47,037 nucleotides of DNA from Clostridiaceae bacterium (GTDB lineage Bacteria; Bacillota; Clostridia; Saccharofermentanales; Saccharofermentanaceae). The notes beneath the pieces were generated by a model that was given only the letters and a program-made list of their open reading frames with translations, did no database searches and was not told where the DNA came from. Each line of letters opens with the position of its first letter. Positions within the stretch are counted from its first letter, which is position 1. The translations under genes and the position numbers were made by a program. The DNA lies in contig DUPM01000090.1 in assembly GCA_012838315.1 (NCBI GenBank), positions 1 to 47,037 on the forward strand. Reading direction: 5' to 3'. Below are positions 35,233 through 43,563 of this stretch, piece by piece.

Positions 35233-36525
35233 ATGTCAAATCGTAATGAACCGTTGGCATTTCGTATGTCACCGAGAACACTTGATGAGTATGTCGGTCA
35301 AAAACATATCATCGGTGAGGGGAAGCTCTTAAGAAGAATGATTGAGGCAGATCGACTGTCCTCAATCATTCTTTTCGGTCCTCCGGGCACCGGTAAGACG
35401 GCTCTTGCGCGCCTTATTGCATTACGTACCGCTTCAGAATTTGTTAAGCTTAATGCAGTGACTGCCGGTGTAGCTGATATTAAGAAAGTGATTACCGACA
35501 CTCATAATCCGATTTTTAATGCAAAGGGCAGAACTGTTTTGTTTATTGACGAAATTCATCGATTTAATAAATTACAACAGGATGCTTTATTGCCACACGT
35601 TGAGGATGGTACCATTATTCTTATTGGTGCGACAACAGAGAATCCATTTTTCGAAGTGAATAAAGCGGTTATTTCAAGGTCTACGGTGCTCAAATTGGAG
35701 CCGCTTGAAAATGATGACATTATTGCTATTCTTGAGGCGGCAATTTCCGACGTAGATCGAGGCTTAGGGGATCTTCAGATTTCATTTGACTCCGATGCCA
35801 TTCGATTTATTGCTGATATGTCAAACGGAGATGCGCGTATTGCTCTGAATGCCTTGGAGCTTGCTTCAGTTACGACTCAACCGGATGCATCCGGACGCAT
35901 TCACATAGATTTGTCGGTTGCCAGCGAATGTATGCAGAAAAGGAGCATTGCATTTGATTCCGGCGGAGAAAGCCACTACGATAATATTAGCGCTTTTATC
36001 AAGTCCATGCGCGGATCAGACCCTGACGCTACGGTGTTCTATTTAGCCAGAGCATTACATGCCGGCGAAGACATCGAGTTTCTAGCCAGGAGGATATTGA
36101 TCTGTGCGTCGGAAGATGTTGGGTTAGCCAATCCGAATGCGATATTGGTTGCGATGGCGGCCTACCAAGGTGTTATGGCAGTTGGAATGCCTGAAGCTCG
36201 AATACTACTTTCGGAAGCTGCGATTATGGTAGCGACTAGCCCTAAATCAAATTCGTCGTACTTGGCAATTGATCGTGCACTTGAAGATGTTCAAAATCAC
36301 AATAGCGGACCGGTACCTATGCATATTCGTAATGCCCCGGCGAAGGGGATGAAGGATTTAGGCTACGGTGTAGGCTATAAGTATCCTCATGACTTTCCCG
36401 GACATCATGTCCACCAACAGTATTTGCCGGATGCACGACGTGACGTGACATTTTATTCTCCCACAGATAATGGATATGAGTCGAAAATTCAAGATTGGCT
36501 CAATAAGTTCAGCAAGGATTCTTGA
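35233..36525 (+). CDS. rarA: Replication-associated recombination protein RarA (MgsA)
   Basis: AAA+ ATPase of the clamp-loader/RuvB type acting at stalled replication forks. 430 residues: Walker A GPPGTGKT (about 50), Walker B FIDEIHRFNK, sensor 1 GATTEN, and the C-terminal MgsA tetramerisation domain including SEDVGLANPNA and the GYKYPHD-type motif. GGGAG precedes ATG 35233 weakly. Confidence 0.95.
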   Translation: MSNRNEPLAFRMSPRTLDEYVGQKHIIGEGKLLRRMIEADRLSSIILFGPPGTGKTALARLIALRTASEFVKLNAVTAGVADIKKVITDTHNPIFNAKGRTVLFIDEIHRFNKLQQDALLPHVEDGTIILIGATTENPFFEVNKAVISRSTVLKLEPLENDDIIAILEAAISDVDRGLGDLQISFDSDAIRFIADMSNGDARIALNALELASVTTQPDASGRIHIDLSVASECMQKRSIAFDSGGESHYDNISAFIKSMRGSDPDATVFYLARALHAGEDIEFLARRILICASEDVGLANPNAILVAMAAYQGVMAVGMPEARILLSEAAIMVATSPKSNSSYLAIDRALEDVQNHNSGPVPMHIRNAPAKGMKDLGYGVGYKYPHDFPGHHVHQQYLPDARRDVTFYSPTDNGYESKIQDWLNKFSKDS

Positions 36526-36548
36526 ATATACTTGACCTTCGCGCCATC

Positions 36549-36593
36549 GCGTAACATCCGTTACGCCTATTCCATGAGCCATGCCATAGAATA
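36549..36593 (+). promoter_or_regulatory. Two tandem hairpins upstream of nifS-iscU
   Basis: GCGTAAC-ATCC-GTTACGC (36549-36566) is a perfect seven-base stem with a four-base loop. Immediately after it, TATTCCATG (36568-36576) and CATAGAATA (36585-36593) form a second stem with one mismatch. There is no T-tract. They may form the rarA 3' end or a leader or operator for the Fe-S genes 40 nt downstream. I see no clear IscR-type site and no good -35/-10 pair in this gap. Confidence 0.4.
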
Positions 36594-36632
36594 CTCAATG
36601 ACAATAGGTATATCAACCGAAAGGAATTGATT

Positions 36633-37874
36633 ATGGCAGAAACTTTAAGAGTATATTTGGATAATGCGGCGACAACGCCGGTTCATTCTGATGTTATAGA
36701 CGTTATTTCTTCAGTGATGCGAGAGTACTATGGTAATCCTTCGTCGATCTATAACGAGGGTCAGAAATCAAAGGAATTACTTGAGCAATCAAGAGATATT
36801 GTCGCCCAAGCGATACATGCTGATGGCGCTGAGATTTATTTTACGGCATCCGGTACGGAGTCTGATAATTGGGCAATTAAGGGTGCGGCGTTACGTTATT
36901 TCGGGCAGAAGATGCATATTATCACTTCTGTTATTGAACATCACGCAGTGTTGCATACGTGTGAGTCTTTGGCCAAGATTGGATATGAGGTGACCTATTT
37001 GCCTGTGGATGCAGATGGAATTGTGGCGCCGGAAGTTCTAGCAGCTGCGATTCGACCGGACACGGTTATTGTTTCCATTATGATGGCGAACAATGAGATC
37101 GGCACCATTCAGCCCATCAAAGAATTAGCAGCTGTTTGCAGAGATAAGAAAGTACTTTTCCATACGGATGCAGTACAGGCGGTCGGATCTGTGCCCATTG
37201 ATGTCAAGGACCTGGGTGTTGATTTGTTATCTTTATCCGGACACAAGTTTGGTGCCCCTAAGGGTGTCGGCGCTCTTTACATAAGAAAGGGTGTGCGAAT
37301 AAATAATTTCATGGATGGTGGCGCTCAAGAGCGCAATCGACGTGGTGGTACCGAGAATCTTCCGTATATCGCCGGTTTGGCCAAGGCGATTACAATATCT
37401 GCCGCTGACCTTCCTTCGAAGGCAGATAAACTATCCCGACTGAGAAACGAGTTGGTTGAGAAAGTAATGGACACCATTCCACATACTCGATTAAACGGTT
37501 CATACGATAAACGGTTACCCGGAAATGCGAATTTTTCGTTTGAATTCATTGAAGGAGAGTCATTGTTACTTATGTTGGATCATATGGGATACGCATGCTC
37601 GAGTGGTTCTGCATGTACATCCGGTTCGCTGGATCCGTCACATGTTTTGCTTGCGATCGGACTGCCGCATGAAATTGCACACGGATCACTTCGTGTGTCA
37701 ATCAGTACATCTTTGACTTCGGAAGTCATAGATCGATTTGTAGCAGCGCTTGAGAAAATTGTATTTCGTTTGAGAGAGATGTCGCCTTTATACGAAGATT
37801 TTGTCAAGAATAAGACGACGCCAATAATTCCTTGTACTAAGTGTTATAAAGAACAAATAATGAAAGAGGTGTGA
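36633..37874 (+). CDS. nifS: Cysteine desulfurase NifS/IscS
   Basis: Sulfur donor for Fe-S cluster assembly on the scaffold encoded next. 413 residues from ATG 36633 (AAAGGAA upstream; a TTG 6 nt earlier is less likely). Conserved parts are YLDNAATTPV, FTASGTESDN, SGHKFGAPKG with the PLP lysine, RRGGTEN and the mobile loop SSGSACTSG with persulfide cysteine C328. The extended C-terminus ends with a CTKCYK motif, which could bind metal; such tails occur in clostridial NifS. This is the second cysteine desulfurase of the window; the other serves ThiI. Confidence 0.95.
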   Translation: MAETLRVYLDNAATTPVHSDVIDVISSVMREYYGNPSSIYNEGQKSKELLEQSRDIVAQAIHADGAEIYFTASGTESDNWAIKGAALRYFGQKMHIITSVIEHHAVLHTCESLAKIGYEVTYLPVDADGIVAPEVLAAAIRPDTVIVSIMMANNEIGTIQPIKELAAVCRDKKVLFHTDAVQAVGSVPIDVKDLGVDLLSLSGHKFGAPKGVGALYIRKGVRINNFMDGGAQERNRRGGTENLPYIAGLAKAITISAADLPSKADKLSRLRNELVEKVMDTIPHTRLNGSYDKRLPGNANFSFEFIEGESLLLMLDHMGYACSSGSACTSGSLDPSHVLLAIGLPHEIAHGSLRVSISTSLTSEVIDRFVAALEKIVFRLREMSPLYEDFVKNKTTPIIPCTKCYKEQIMKEV

Positions 37875-37877
37875 CCT

Positions 37878-38309
37878 ATGTTATATAGTGATAAAGTAAT
37901 GGACCATTTTATGAATCCAAGAAATGTCGGCGAAATTGAAGACGCATCGGCCTCCGGTACTGTGGGTAATGCAAAGTGCGGAGATATCATGAAAGTCGAC
38001 CTGAAGATTGAAAATAATGTCATTCTCGATGCAAAATTCAAGACATTCGGATGCGGTAGTGCGATTGCAACATCGAGCATGGCGACCGAAATGATTATCG
38101 GAAAGACGCTGGATGAAGCATTGTCGTTAACAAATAAAGCGGTTGCAGAAGCTCTTGATGGTCTTCCGCCGGTCAAGATGCATTGTTCACTTTTAGCAGA
38201 ACAATCCGTTAAAGCGGCAATCAAGTACTACTATGAGCAGAACGGCGGTATTCCCGAAGATAAAAAACATTTATTTGATGTGTTACAAGAAGACGAACAT
38301 AGTGTATAA
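37878..38309 (+). CDS. iscU: Fe-S cluster scaffold protein IscU/NifU N-terminal type
   Basis: Scaffold on which Fe-S clusters are built. The 143-residue protein has the three cluster-ligand cysteines C34 (NAKCGD, with the neighbouring aspartate), C59 (FGCGSAIATSS) and C103 (KMHCSLLAE). It lacks the C-terminal Nfu domain of full-length NifU. It starts 3 nt after nifS with AAAGAGGTG upstream. No iscA, hscA or fdx follows, so this is the minimal nifS-iscU pair typical of Clostridia. Confidence 0.95.
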   Translation: MLYSDKVMDHFMNPRNVGEIEDASASGTVGNAKCGDIMKVDLKIENNVILDAKFKTFGCGSAIATSSMATEMIIGKTLDEALSLTNKAVAEALDGLPPVKMHCSLLAEQSVKAAIKYYYEQNGGIPEDKKHLFDVLQEDEHSV

Positions 38310-38310
38310 T
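38282..38310 (+). promoter_or_regulatory. Possible promoter of the lipoprotein gene
   Basis: A perfect TATAAT at 38305-38310 overlaps the end of iscU; 17 bases upstream GTTACA (38282-38287) is a moderate -35 match (four of six). Confidence 0.4.
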
Positions 38311-38343
38311 TAACTCATTCTTAGTTTGTCGGAGGAACTTGAA

Positions 38344-38937
38344 ATGTCAGAACGTCACTTTACCGTGCGTTCTTCTTTTGTGAATGTGGGGAACAAAAGA
38401 AGAGCAACACATCAATTTGTGTTACTTTTTGTTCTCCTTTTTACATTTACGGGCCTTGTTTCTTGTGCCCGGAAAGAGCCTCAAAAAAAGGTCGATGTTG
38501 CGAATATCAATACGTCGGCCTCCAATGTGGCTCGTGTTTACGCGGAGTCGATTTTTTCCGGGGATGATGATGTATTGGCTCAATGCTTTCCGCCTGCATT
38601 TCGCGACCGGCTGACTGATAGTGATGTGGCGAAGATGAAATTGTGGGGAGAGCAAATTAAAACCTCGCTATTTTCGACTAATACTGTTCTTGACGGTTCT
38701 CTGGTTGAAGAGACCAAGGACTACCTTCCCGATCAAGAATCTCGTCAATACAACAGTATGAGAGAAAGTATCGCGAATTCTGTCGGCATTTCATCGGATT
38801 CAGTCCGTGATATTCAGCTTTGTACAGTCAGTCTATTTTATCAAGTCGATGAGACCAATAAATATCATACCGCTTCCATAATTGTTTACGAAGCGGATGA
38901 ACAATGGTTTGCTCATGGCTTTGAATCGATGAGTTGA
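38344..38937 (+). CDS. Putative lipoprotein of unknown function
   Basis: From ATG 38344 (GGAGGAA upstream) the protein has 197 residues. A basic N-terminus (NKRRATHQ) is followed by a hydrophobic stretch of about 15 residues and the lipobox LVSC with C41, so it should be exported and lipid-anchored. The mature part is acidic, starts with a lysine-rich segment and has a predicted alpha/beta pattern (VARVYAESIFSGDDDVLAQCFPPAF, then FYQVDETNKYHTASIIVYEADEQWFAHGF as two separate parts) resembling small NTF2-like or DUF4878-type surface domains, though I cannot assign a family. The neighbouring genes give no functional hint. Confidence 0.8.
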   Translation: MSERHFTVRSSFVNVGNKRRATHQFVLLFVLLFTFTGLVSCARKEPQKKVDVANINTSASNVARVYAESIFSGDDDVLAQCFPPAFRDRLTDSDVAKMKLWGEQIKTSLFSTNTVLDGSLVEETKDYLPDQESRQYNSMRESIANSVGISSDSVRDIQLCTVSLFYQVDETNKYHTASIIVYEADEQWFAHGFESMS

Positions 38938-38979
38938 TGAAGACTTAGCGGGATGTATTAATTCGATAATTATTCGCTA

Positions 38980-39798
38980 TTAAAGAGATATAGTTTGCGG
39001 CTTTCTTTCTTTAAAGACGGTTGCAACTGCAAAACCCAGACTTCGCAAGTAGTCACGCGTTTCGTTGAAATGTAGTCCAATTCCGTCTGATGTGTGCGCG
39101 TCAGACCCGAGTGTAATAAATGTGCCGCCGAGATCTTTGTACCTTAATAAAACACGATCGTCCGGCATTGGATTCGAATGGCCCTGCGATATTAATTTGC
39201 TGATGGACCGTGTGTTGATCTCAAGCGACCTATTAGTTTGAATCAACGCTGTGAAAAGGGTGTCAAATTCATCCGGACAAATGTCGTAATACATTTTGCA
39301 ATCCTTATATGGCGCATATCTACCAATATAATCGTAGTGGCCCAAAATATCGAAATTGCTCTCCCCGGAAGCGATCTCGATTAAGTCGTTGATGTATCGG
39401 GTGAATACTTCCTTCGCGCCTTGGTCGTAGCAGTCTCTGTAAAAATATGGGTCCAGCCCATATATTAGATGACTAGACATAATAATTGAATCAAAAGGGA
39501 ATCGATGAACAATATCGTTATATCGTTGGACTAATCCACGCTGATAGCCCAATTCAATGCCAAATCTCAACTCTAAAGACGCCGGAGCCTTAGCTTTCCA
39601 TTTTTGAAAAGATTCGAAATATGCATCTATATCGCATGCCATCGGTGTATCAACGTCGTGCGGATAGTCATCGTCAAAATGCTCTGTAATGACGATTGCT
39701 TGAAGTGATGCCGCAAGTGATCCGGAGATAAGTTCCGATATATCCATACGACCATCACCGCTGAAATGTTTGGTGTGAGAATGACTATCAATAAACAT
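38980..39798 (-). CDS. PHP-domain phosphoesterase, HisJ-type histidinol-phosphatase family
   Basis: 272 residues. The PHP metal-binding motifs are visible: DSHSHT at the N-terminus, ITEHFD (about 37-42), the E of FGIELGYQ, SSHLIY, GHYDYIGRY, and the final LGSDAHTSD. The closest known function is histidinol-phosphatase (histidine synthesis), but the gene stands alone, so another phosphate ester is possible. AAGGAG lies seven nt ahead of the ATG. It is transcribed towards the lipoprotein gene and divergently from the M18 peptidase. The 100-bp divergent gap is AT-rich with only weak promoter candidates for both directions. Confidence 0.85.
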   Translation of the reverse strand: MFIDSHSHTKHFSGDGRMDISELISGSLAASLQAIVITEHFDDDYPHDVDTPMACDIDAYFESFQKWKAKAPASLELRFGIELGYQRGLVQRYNDIVHRFPFDSIIMSSHLIYGLDPYFYRDCYDQGAKEVFTRYINDLIEIASGESNFDILGHYDYIGRYAPYKDCKMYYDICPDEFDTLFTALIQTNRSLEINTRSISKLISQGHSNPMPDDRVLLRYKDLGGTFITLGSDAHTSDGIGLHFNETRDYLRSLGFAVATVFKERKPQTISL

Positions 39799-39898
39799 CG
39801 TAAGACTCCTTGGCTATTAAATATAATCAAAAAGTATGTTATTATGATTTCTACTTATTTTACAGGATAACATATTCACCATGGGAGGTGTCACACAT

Positions 39899-41356
39899 AT
39901 GACTGAGAAAAAGACGGACAAAGCGGCTCATAAGTCAAAAGCGGATCGTGAGGATCTCAAGAAGAAGTATGAGCATTTACTCAATGACTACAAAAATATT
40001 TGGAAGGCATCTTCAGATGAAGATCGCAAACAAATTTTTGACTTCGCAAATGAATATAAAAAATTCATTGATTCGGCAAAGACGGAGCGAGAATTCGTTT
40101 CCGAGGCCATTACAAGTGCGACAGAAAAGGGTTTTGTTGACATCAAAAGCGTGAAAGCACTCAAGACCGGTCAAAAGGTCTTTGCGTCAATCAAGGGGAA
40201 GGGTCTCGTTCTGGCCGTCATTGGAAAAAAGCCAATGTCGGACGGCTTCAATATTCTTGGGGCGCACGTTGATTCGCCTCGACTAGATTTGAAACCGAAT
40301 CCCGTTTATGAAGAGGAAGAGACGGTTTATCTTAAGACACATTATTATGGTGGTATTAAGAAGTATCAGTGGACGACCATTCCGCTATCGATACACGGCA
40401 TTGTTTACCTTAAAGACGGCAGTGAGGTTTCGATTTGTATCGGTGAAAATGAAGAGGATCCTGTTTTCTACATCACTGACTTATTGCCGCACCTCGGCAA
40501 TGAGCAAATGAACCGCAAAGGCACGGATATTGTTAAGGGTGAAGACCTCAATGTTATTATCGGAGGTATTCCGATAGAAGACGATGTACCGCAAGCGTTC
40601 AAGATTGGCATTCTCAAATATTTGTTTGAGACTTATGGGATGACAGAGAGAGATTTCGTTTCCGCTGAGCTTGAGATAGTTCCTTCAATGAAGGCGAAAG
40701 ATGTCGGTTTCGATCGTTCTTTTGTAGCAGCGTACGGCCATGATGACCGCGTGTGTGCGTATCCGGCATTGGCAACCATTCTTGAGATATCGAAGCCTGA
40801 GAAGACCTGCGTATGTATGCTGACAGACAAAGAAGAAATTGGCAGTTACGGCAACACAGGTGCACAGTCTCGCCTGTATGAGAATGTTCTGGCAGAGCTT
40901 TTGAATAAGCAGAACGGTGCATACGACGAATTGCTTTTTCGAAAAGCGATAGAAAACAGCAAAATGCTCTCGGCAGATGTTTCTAACGGATTTGATCCCA
41001 AGTACTCATCGGTTTCAGATCCGCGTAACTCTGCCTATATGTCTCACGGCATTAAGATTGAGAAATACGTCGGTGCAAGGGGCAAATCAGGTACAAATGA
41101 TGCCAATGGTGCATTTGTTGCAGAAGTCATCAAGGCGTTTGAAGACCATGGTGTCATTTGGCAAACCGGCGAACTCGGAAAGATTGATGAGGGCGGCGGC
41201 GGAACCATCTCTGCCTATATGGCGCAGTTCGGCTTGGAGGTTTTGGATTGCGGCGTGCCCGTTATGTCCATGCATGCGCCATATGAGCTGATCAGTAAAG
41301 CGGATCTTTATCATACGTATCTGGCGTATAAAGCGTTTGTGCTTCATATGAAGTAA
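39899..41356 (+). CDS. M18 family aminopeptidase
   Basis: Cytoplasmic zinc aminopeptidase of the DAP/ApeA type, releasing N-terminal acidic or hydrophobic residues. 485 residues from ATG 39899, with GGGAGGTG upstream; an ATG 18 nt earlier overlaps that site. The metal and catalytic motifs are GAHVDSPRLDLK, HDDRV, DKEEIGSYGNTGAQS and SMHAPYELIS. A lysine-rich N-terminal extension of about 25 residues precedes the domain. Confidence 0.93.
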   Translation: MTEKKTDKAAHKSKADREDLKKKYEHLLNDYKNIWKASSDEDRKQIFDFANEYKKFIDSAKTEREFVSEAITSATEKGFVDIKSVKALKTGQKVFASIKGKGLVLAVIGKKPMSDGFNILGAHVDSPRLDLKPNPVYEEEETVYLKTHYYGGIKKYQWTTIPLSIHGIVYLKDGSEVSICIGENEEDPVFYITDLLPHLGNEQMNRKGTDIVKGEDLNVIIGGIPIEDDVPQAFKIGILKYLFETYGMTERDFVSAELEIVPSMKAKDVGFDRSFVAAYGHDDRVCAYPALATILEISKPEKTCVCMLTDKEEIGSYGNTGAQSRLYENVLAELLNKQNGAYDELLFRKAIENSKMLSADVSNGFDPKYSSVSDPRNSAYMSHGIKIEKYVGARGKSGTNDANGAFVAEVIKAFEDHGVIWQTGELGKIDEGGGGTISAYMAQFGLEVLDCGVPVMSMHAPYELISKADLYHTYLAYKAFVLHMK

Positions 41357-41393
41357 TTCTTCTGTGATATAAATCATTGTAAAATTTGTAGTT

Positions 41394-41407
41394 GTCACGC
41401 GAGTGAC
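41394..41407 (+). promoter_or_regulatory. GNRA hairpin directly ahead of the DAHP synthase ribosome binding site
   Basis: GTCAC-GCGA-GTGAC is a perfect five-base stem closed by a GNRA tetraloop; the Shine-Dalgarno GGAGG begins at the next base. A weak TAAAAT -10 lies at 41380-41385. The hairpin may affect initiation or mRNA stability. Confidence 0.4.
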
Positions 41408-41419
41408 GGAGGTAGGAAA

Positions 41420-42439
41420 ATGATTATTGTAGTAAAACCCGGAGCTAGTAAGGATCAAGTAGCTGAAATACTGAATAAACTTGAAAGTTGCAATTTAAAG
41501 GCCCATGTATCTGAAGGTGCTGAAAGACTGATTATTGGTGTGATTGGTGATAAGTCGCGCTTGGCACCGGGATCTCTTGAGGTTCTGACTGCTGTTGAGA
41601 AGATTGTTCCCATTATGGAGTCTTACAAGCTAGCGAGCCGAGCATTCCGTCCGGAAGGGTCAGCGTTTGAGATTAATGGCGTTGAGATAGGTGGGAAGAC
41701 TCTGACGATGATGGCCGGTCCGTGCGCGGTAGAGTCCGAAGAGCAGGTTGATGAAGTGGCTCGGACTATCGTTAAGTTGGGTGCTAAGTTTTTACGTGGT
41801 GGTGCTTACAAGCCCCGTACATCCCCCTACGCTTTCCAAGGTCTGGAGATGGAAGGGCTAAAGATACTTCGTCGAGTAGCAGATCGCTATGGATTGTTGG
41901 TCATCAGTGAAATTACGTCTGAATGTGATATTGATGAGGCATCGGAATATCTTGATATGATTCAGATTGGGGCTCGCAATGCACAGAATTTTCGTCTGCT
42001 GTCTGCTGTAGGCAAGTCCGGTAAGCCGGTCATGCTCAAGCGCGGTATCGCTGAAACTATCGATGAATGGTTGGGTTCCGCCGAATATATTATGAGTGAG
42101 GGAAATTATAAAATTGCATTATGCGAACGCGGTATTCGTACATTTGAGACCGCGACAAGAAGCACTCTGGATATTAGTGCGATACCTGTTCTTAAATCAA
42201 AAACACACTTGCCTGTCATAGTCGATCCGAGTCATGCAGCCGGTAAAGCTGCGTACGTCCGCCCGCTGTCTCTCGCTGCTATCGCCGCCGGAGCAGATGG
42301 ACTGATTATTGAAGTGCATCCGAACCCGACTTGTGCGCTCTCGGATGCTGCTCAACAATTGATGCCGGAAGTATTTGTATCGCTTTGCAATGAAATTAAG
42401 GCCATGTGTGACGTTATCGGTCGGACATATCCGGAGTAA
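41420..42439 (+). CDS. aroF: 3-deoxy-7-phosphoheptulonate synthase, type I-beta
   Basis: First enzyme of the shikimate pathway, joining phosphoenolpyruvate and erythrose-4-phosphate. The 339-residue protein has an N-terminal ferredoxin-like regulatory domain (about 1-70, starting MIIVVKPGASKDQV) as in Thermotoga DAHP synthase, then the TIM-barrel with AGPCAVES, FLRGGAYKPRTSPYAF, LKRG, PVIVDPSHAAGK and EVHPNP. The regulatory domain implies feedback inhibition by aromatic amino acids. GGAGGTAGG precedes ATG 41420. Its 3' end overlaps the convergent recombinase gene by 26 bp. Confidence 0.95.
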   Translation: MIIVVKPGASKDQVAEILNKLESCNLKAHVSEGAERLIIGVIGDKSRLAPGSLEVLTAVEKIVPIMESYKLASRAFRPEGSAFEINGVEIGGKTLTMMAGPCAVESEEQVDEVARTIVKLGAKFLRGGAYKPRTSPYAFQGLEMEGLKILRRVADRYGLLVISEITSECDIDEASEYLDMIQIGARNAQNFRLLSAVGKSGKPVMLKRGIAETIDEWLGSAEYIMSEGNYKIALCERGIRTFETATRSTLDISAIPVLKSKTHLPVIVDPSHAAGKAAYVRPLSLAAIAAGADGLIIEVHPNPTCALSDAAQQLMPEVFVSLCNEIKAMCDVIGRTYPE

Positions 42440-43415
42440 ATTGTGCCAGAGGATTGCTCTCAATGGCTTTGTGAAGCGAATCATCATCGACATGAGTGTA
42501 GATCTGCGTCGTCGCGACTGATGAATGACCCAGAATGCTTTGTAAACTTCTAATATCGACTCGGCCATATTTGTACATGAGTGTAGCCGCTGTGTGGCGA
42601 AGTTTATGAACGGAATAGACATTTGTATCAATTCCGGATTCTGCGAGCCTTTTCTTGACGGTGTATTGTATCATTTGATGGCTTAATCGACGCCCGGTTC
42701 TGCTGAGGAACAGGGCGTCCTTATCTATTATTTTCGACAGCGCATTACGCTCAACTCGGTAAGCATCAATAGATTCCAGGCAAGCGCGGTTCAAATAAAT
42801 AGTTCGCTCCTTATTGCCTTTGCCAATGACACGCAAAGTGTTTTCGTGCATATCTGAATTATTGATGCCGCGTAGCTCAGACAATCGCATGCCGCAATTT
42901 AGAAATAGCGTCAACATGCAAAAATCTCTAAGAGAGGTCTTGTGGGAAGAGGCGTGCGCGACATTTAATAAATTGATACTGTCGTCGAGGTTCAGGTATT
43001 TGGGCAAGCGTCGACCGACTTTGGGCGATTCGAGCTCGTAGGCTGGGTCAGAGGGAATGCATTTCTTTTTTTGGAATAAAAACTTAAAAAAGGACTTAAG
43101 CGTTGCTGTTTTTCTGGCACGAGTTGCTGCAGAGGCCTTGCGCTCACGAGATAGGTATATCATGAACACATAAAGATCATCGATCGTCACCGACTTTAAA
43201 TCCTGCAACGAAATATCCGAGATATCGATTTGATTAAATGGCGTATCAAGGTCAACACGTTTGCGATCTCTTTTAAAGAAACGGAAAAACATCGTCAAAT
43301 CGTAACGGTATTCGGAGACCGTTAAAGGAGAGCGTTCTTTGACCGCTTGTATATAATTGATGTATTGATCTAACATATCGAAAGATGATTCTACCTTTTT
43401 CTTGTTCGTAGTCAC
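42414..43415 (-). CDS. Tyrosine recombinase, XerC/XerD type
   Basis: 333 residues from a GTG start with GGAGGG eight nt upstream. An N-terminal SAM-like DNA-binding domain is followed by a catalytic domain with the full set of residues: R in CGMRLSEL, K in GKGNKERT, HKLRHT, the GHSSVATT histidine, and the nucleophile Y in IYTHV. It most resembles chromosomal Xer recombinases that resolve chromosome dimers; it is about 30 residues longer than usual because of an insert near residues 50-75. No integrase-linked phage genes surround it and I found no dif-like site, so a housekeeping Xer role is likelier than phage integration. Confidence 0.88.
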   Translation of the reverse strand: MTTNKKKVESSFDMLDQYINYIQAVKERSPLTVSEYRYDLTMFFRFFKRDRKRVDLDTPFNQIDISDISLQDLKSVTIDDLYVFMIYLSRERKASAATRARKTATLKSFFKFLFQKKKCIPSDPAYELESPKVGRRLPKYLNLDDSINLLNVAHASSHKTSLRDFCMLTLFLNCGMRLSELRGINNSDMHENTLRVIGKGNKERTIYLNRACLESIDAYRVERNALSKIIDKDALFLSRTGRRLSHQMIQYTVKKRLAESGIDTNVYSVHKLRHTAATLMYKYGRVDIRSLQSILGHSSVATTQIYTHVDDDSLHKAIESNPLAQFTPDMSDR

Positions 43416-43482
43416 TTGAAATGCCCTCCGTTACTGACATTATTTTAACATAGCTTATGCGAAAATACGGATTGGACTGCTA

Positions 43483-43511
43483 TTGCTTTCGATGGAGGGT
43501 TATGATATTAT
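43483..43511 (+). promoter_or_regulatory. Promoter of asd
   Basis: TTGCTT (43483-43488), 17 bases, TATTAT (43506-43511), about 50 nt ahead of the asd start. The leader is too short for a lysine riboswitch. Confidence 0.5.
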
Positions 43512-43563
43512 ACACCCAAGAAAAACAAATGTCCGCAAGAGAAGGACAGCGCAGAGGTGTTTA

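Noticed and set aside
36590-36615. IscR-type binding site upstream of nifS
   Set aside because: A faint ATACT...GGTAT symmetry exists, but most consensus positions do not match.
42414-43415. Phage integrase marking a prophage border
   Set aside because: The recombinase has Xer-like features, overlaps the end of a housekeeping gene and has no phage genes or attachment repeats around it.
43441-43563. Lysine riboswitch or T-box ahead of asd
   Set aside because: Only about 50 nt separate the predicted start from the gene, and no T-box core or riboswitch-like fold is visible.
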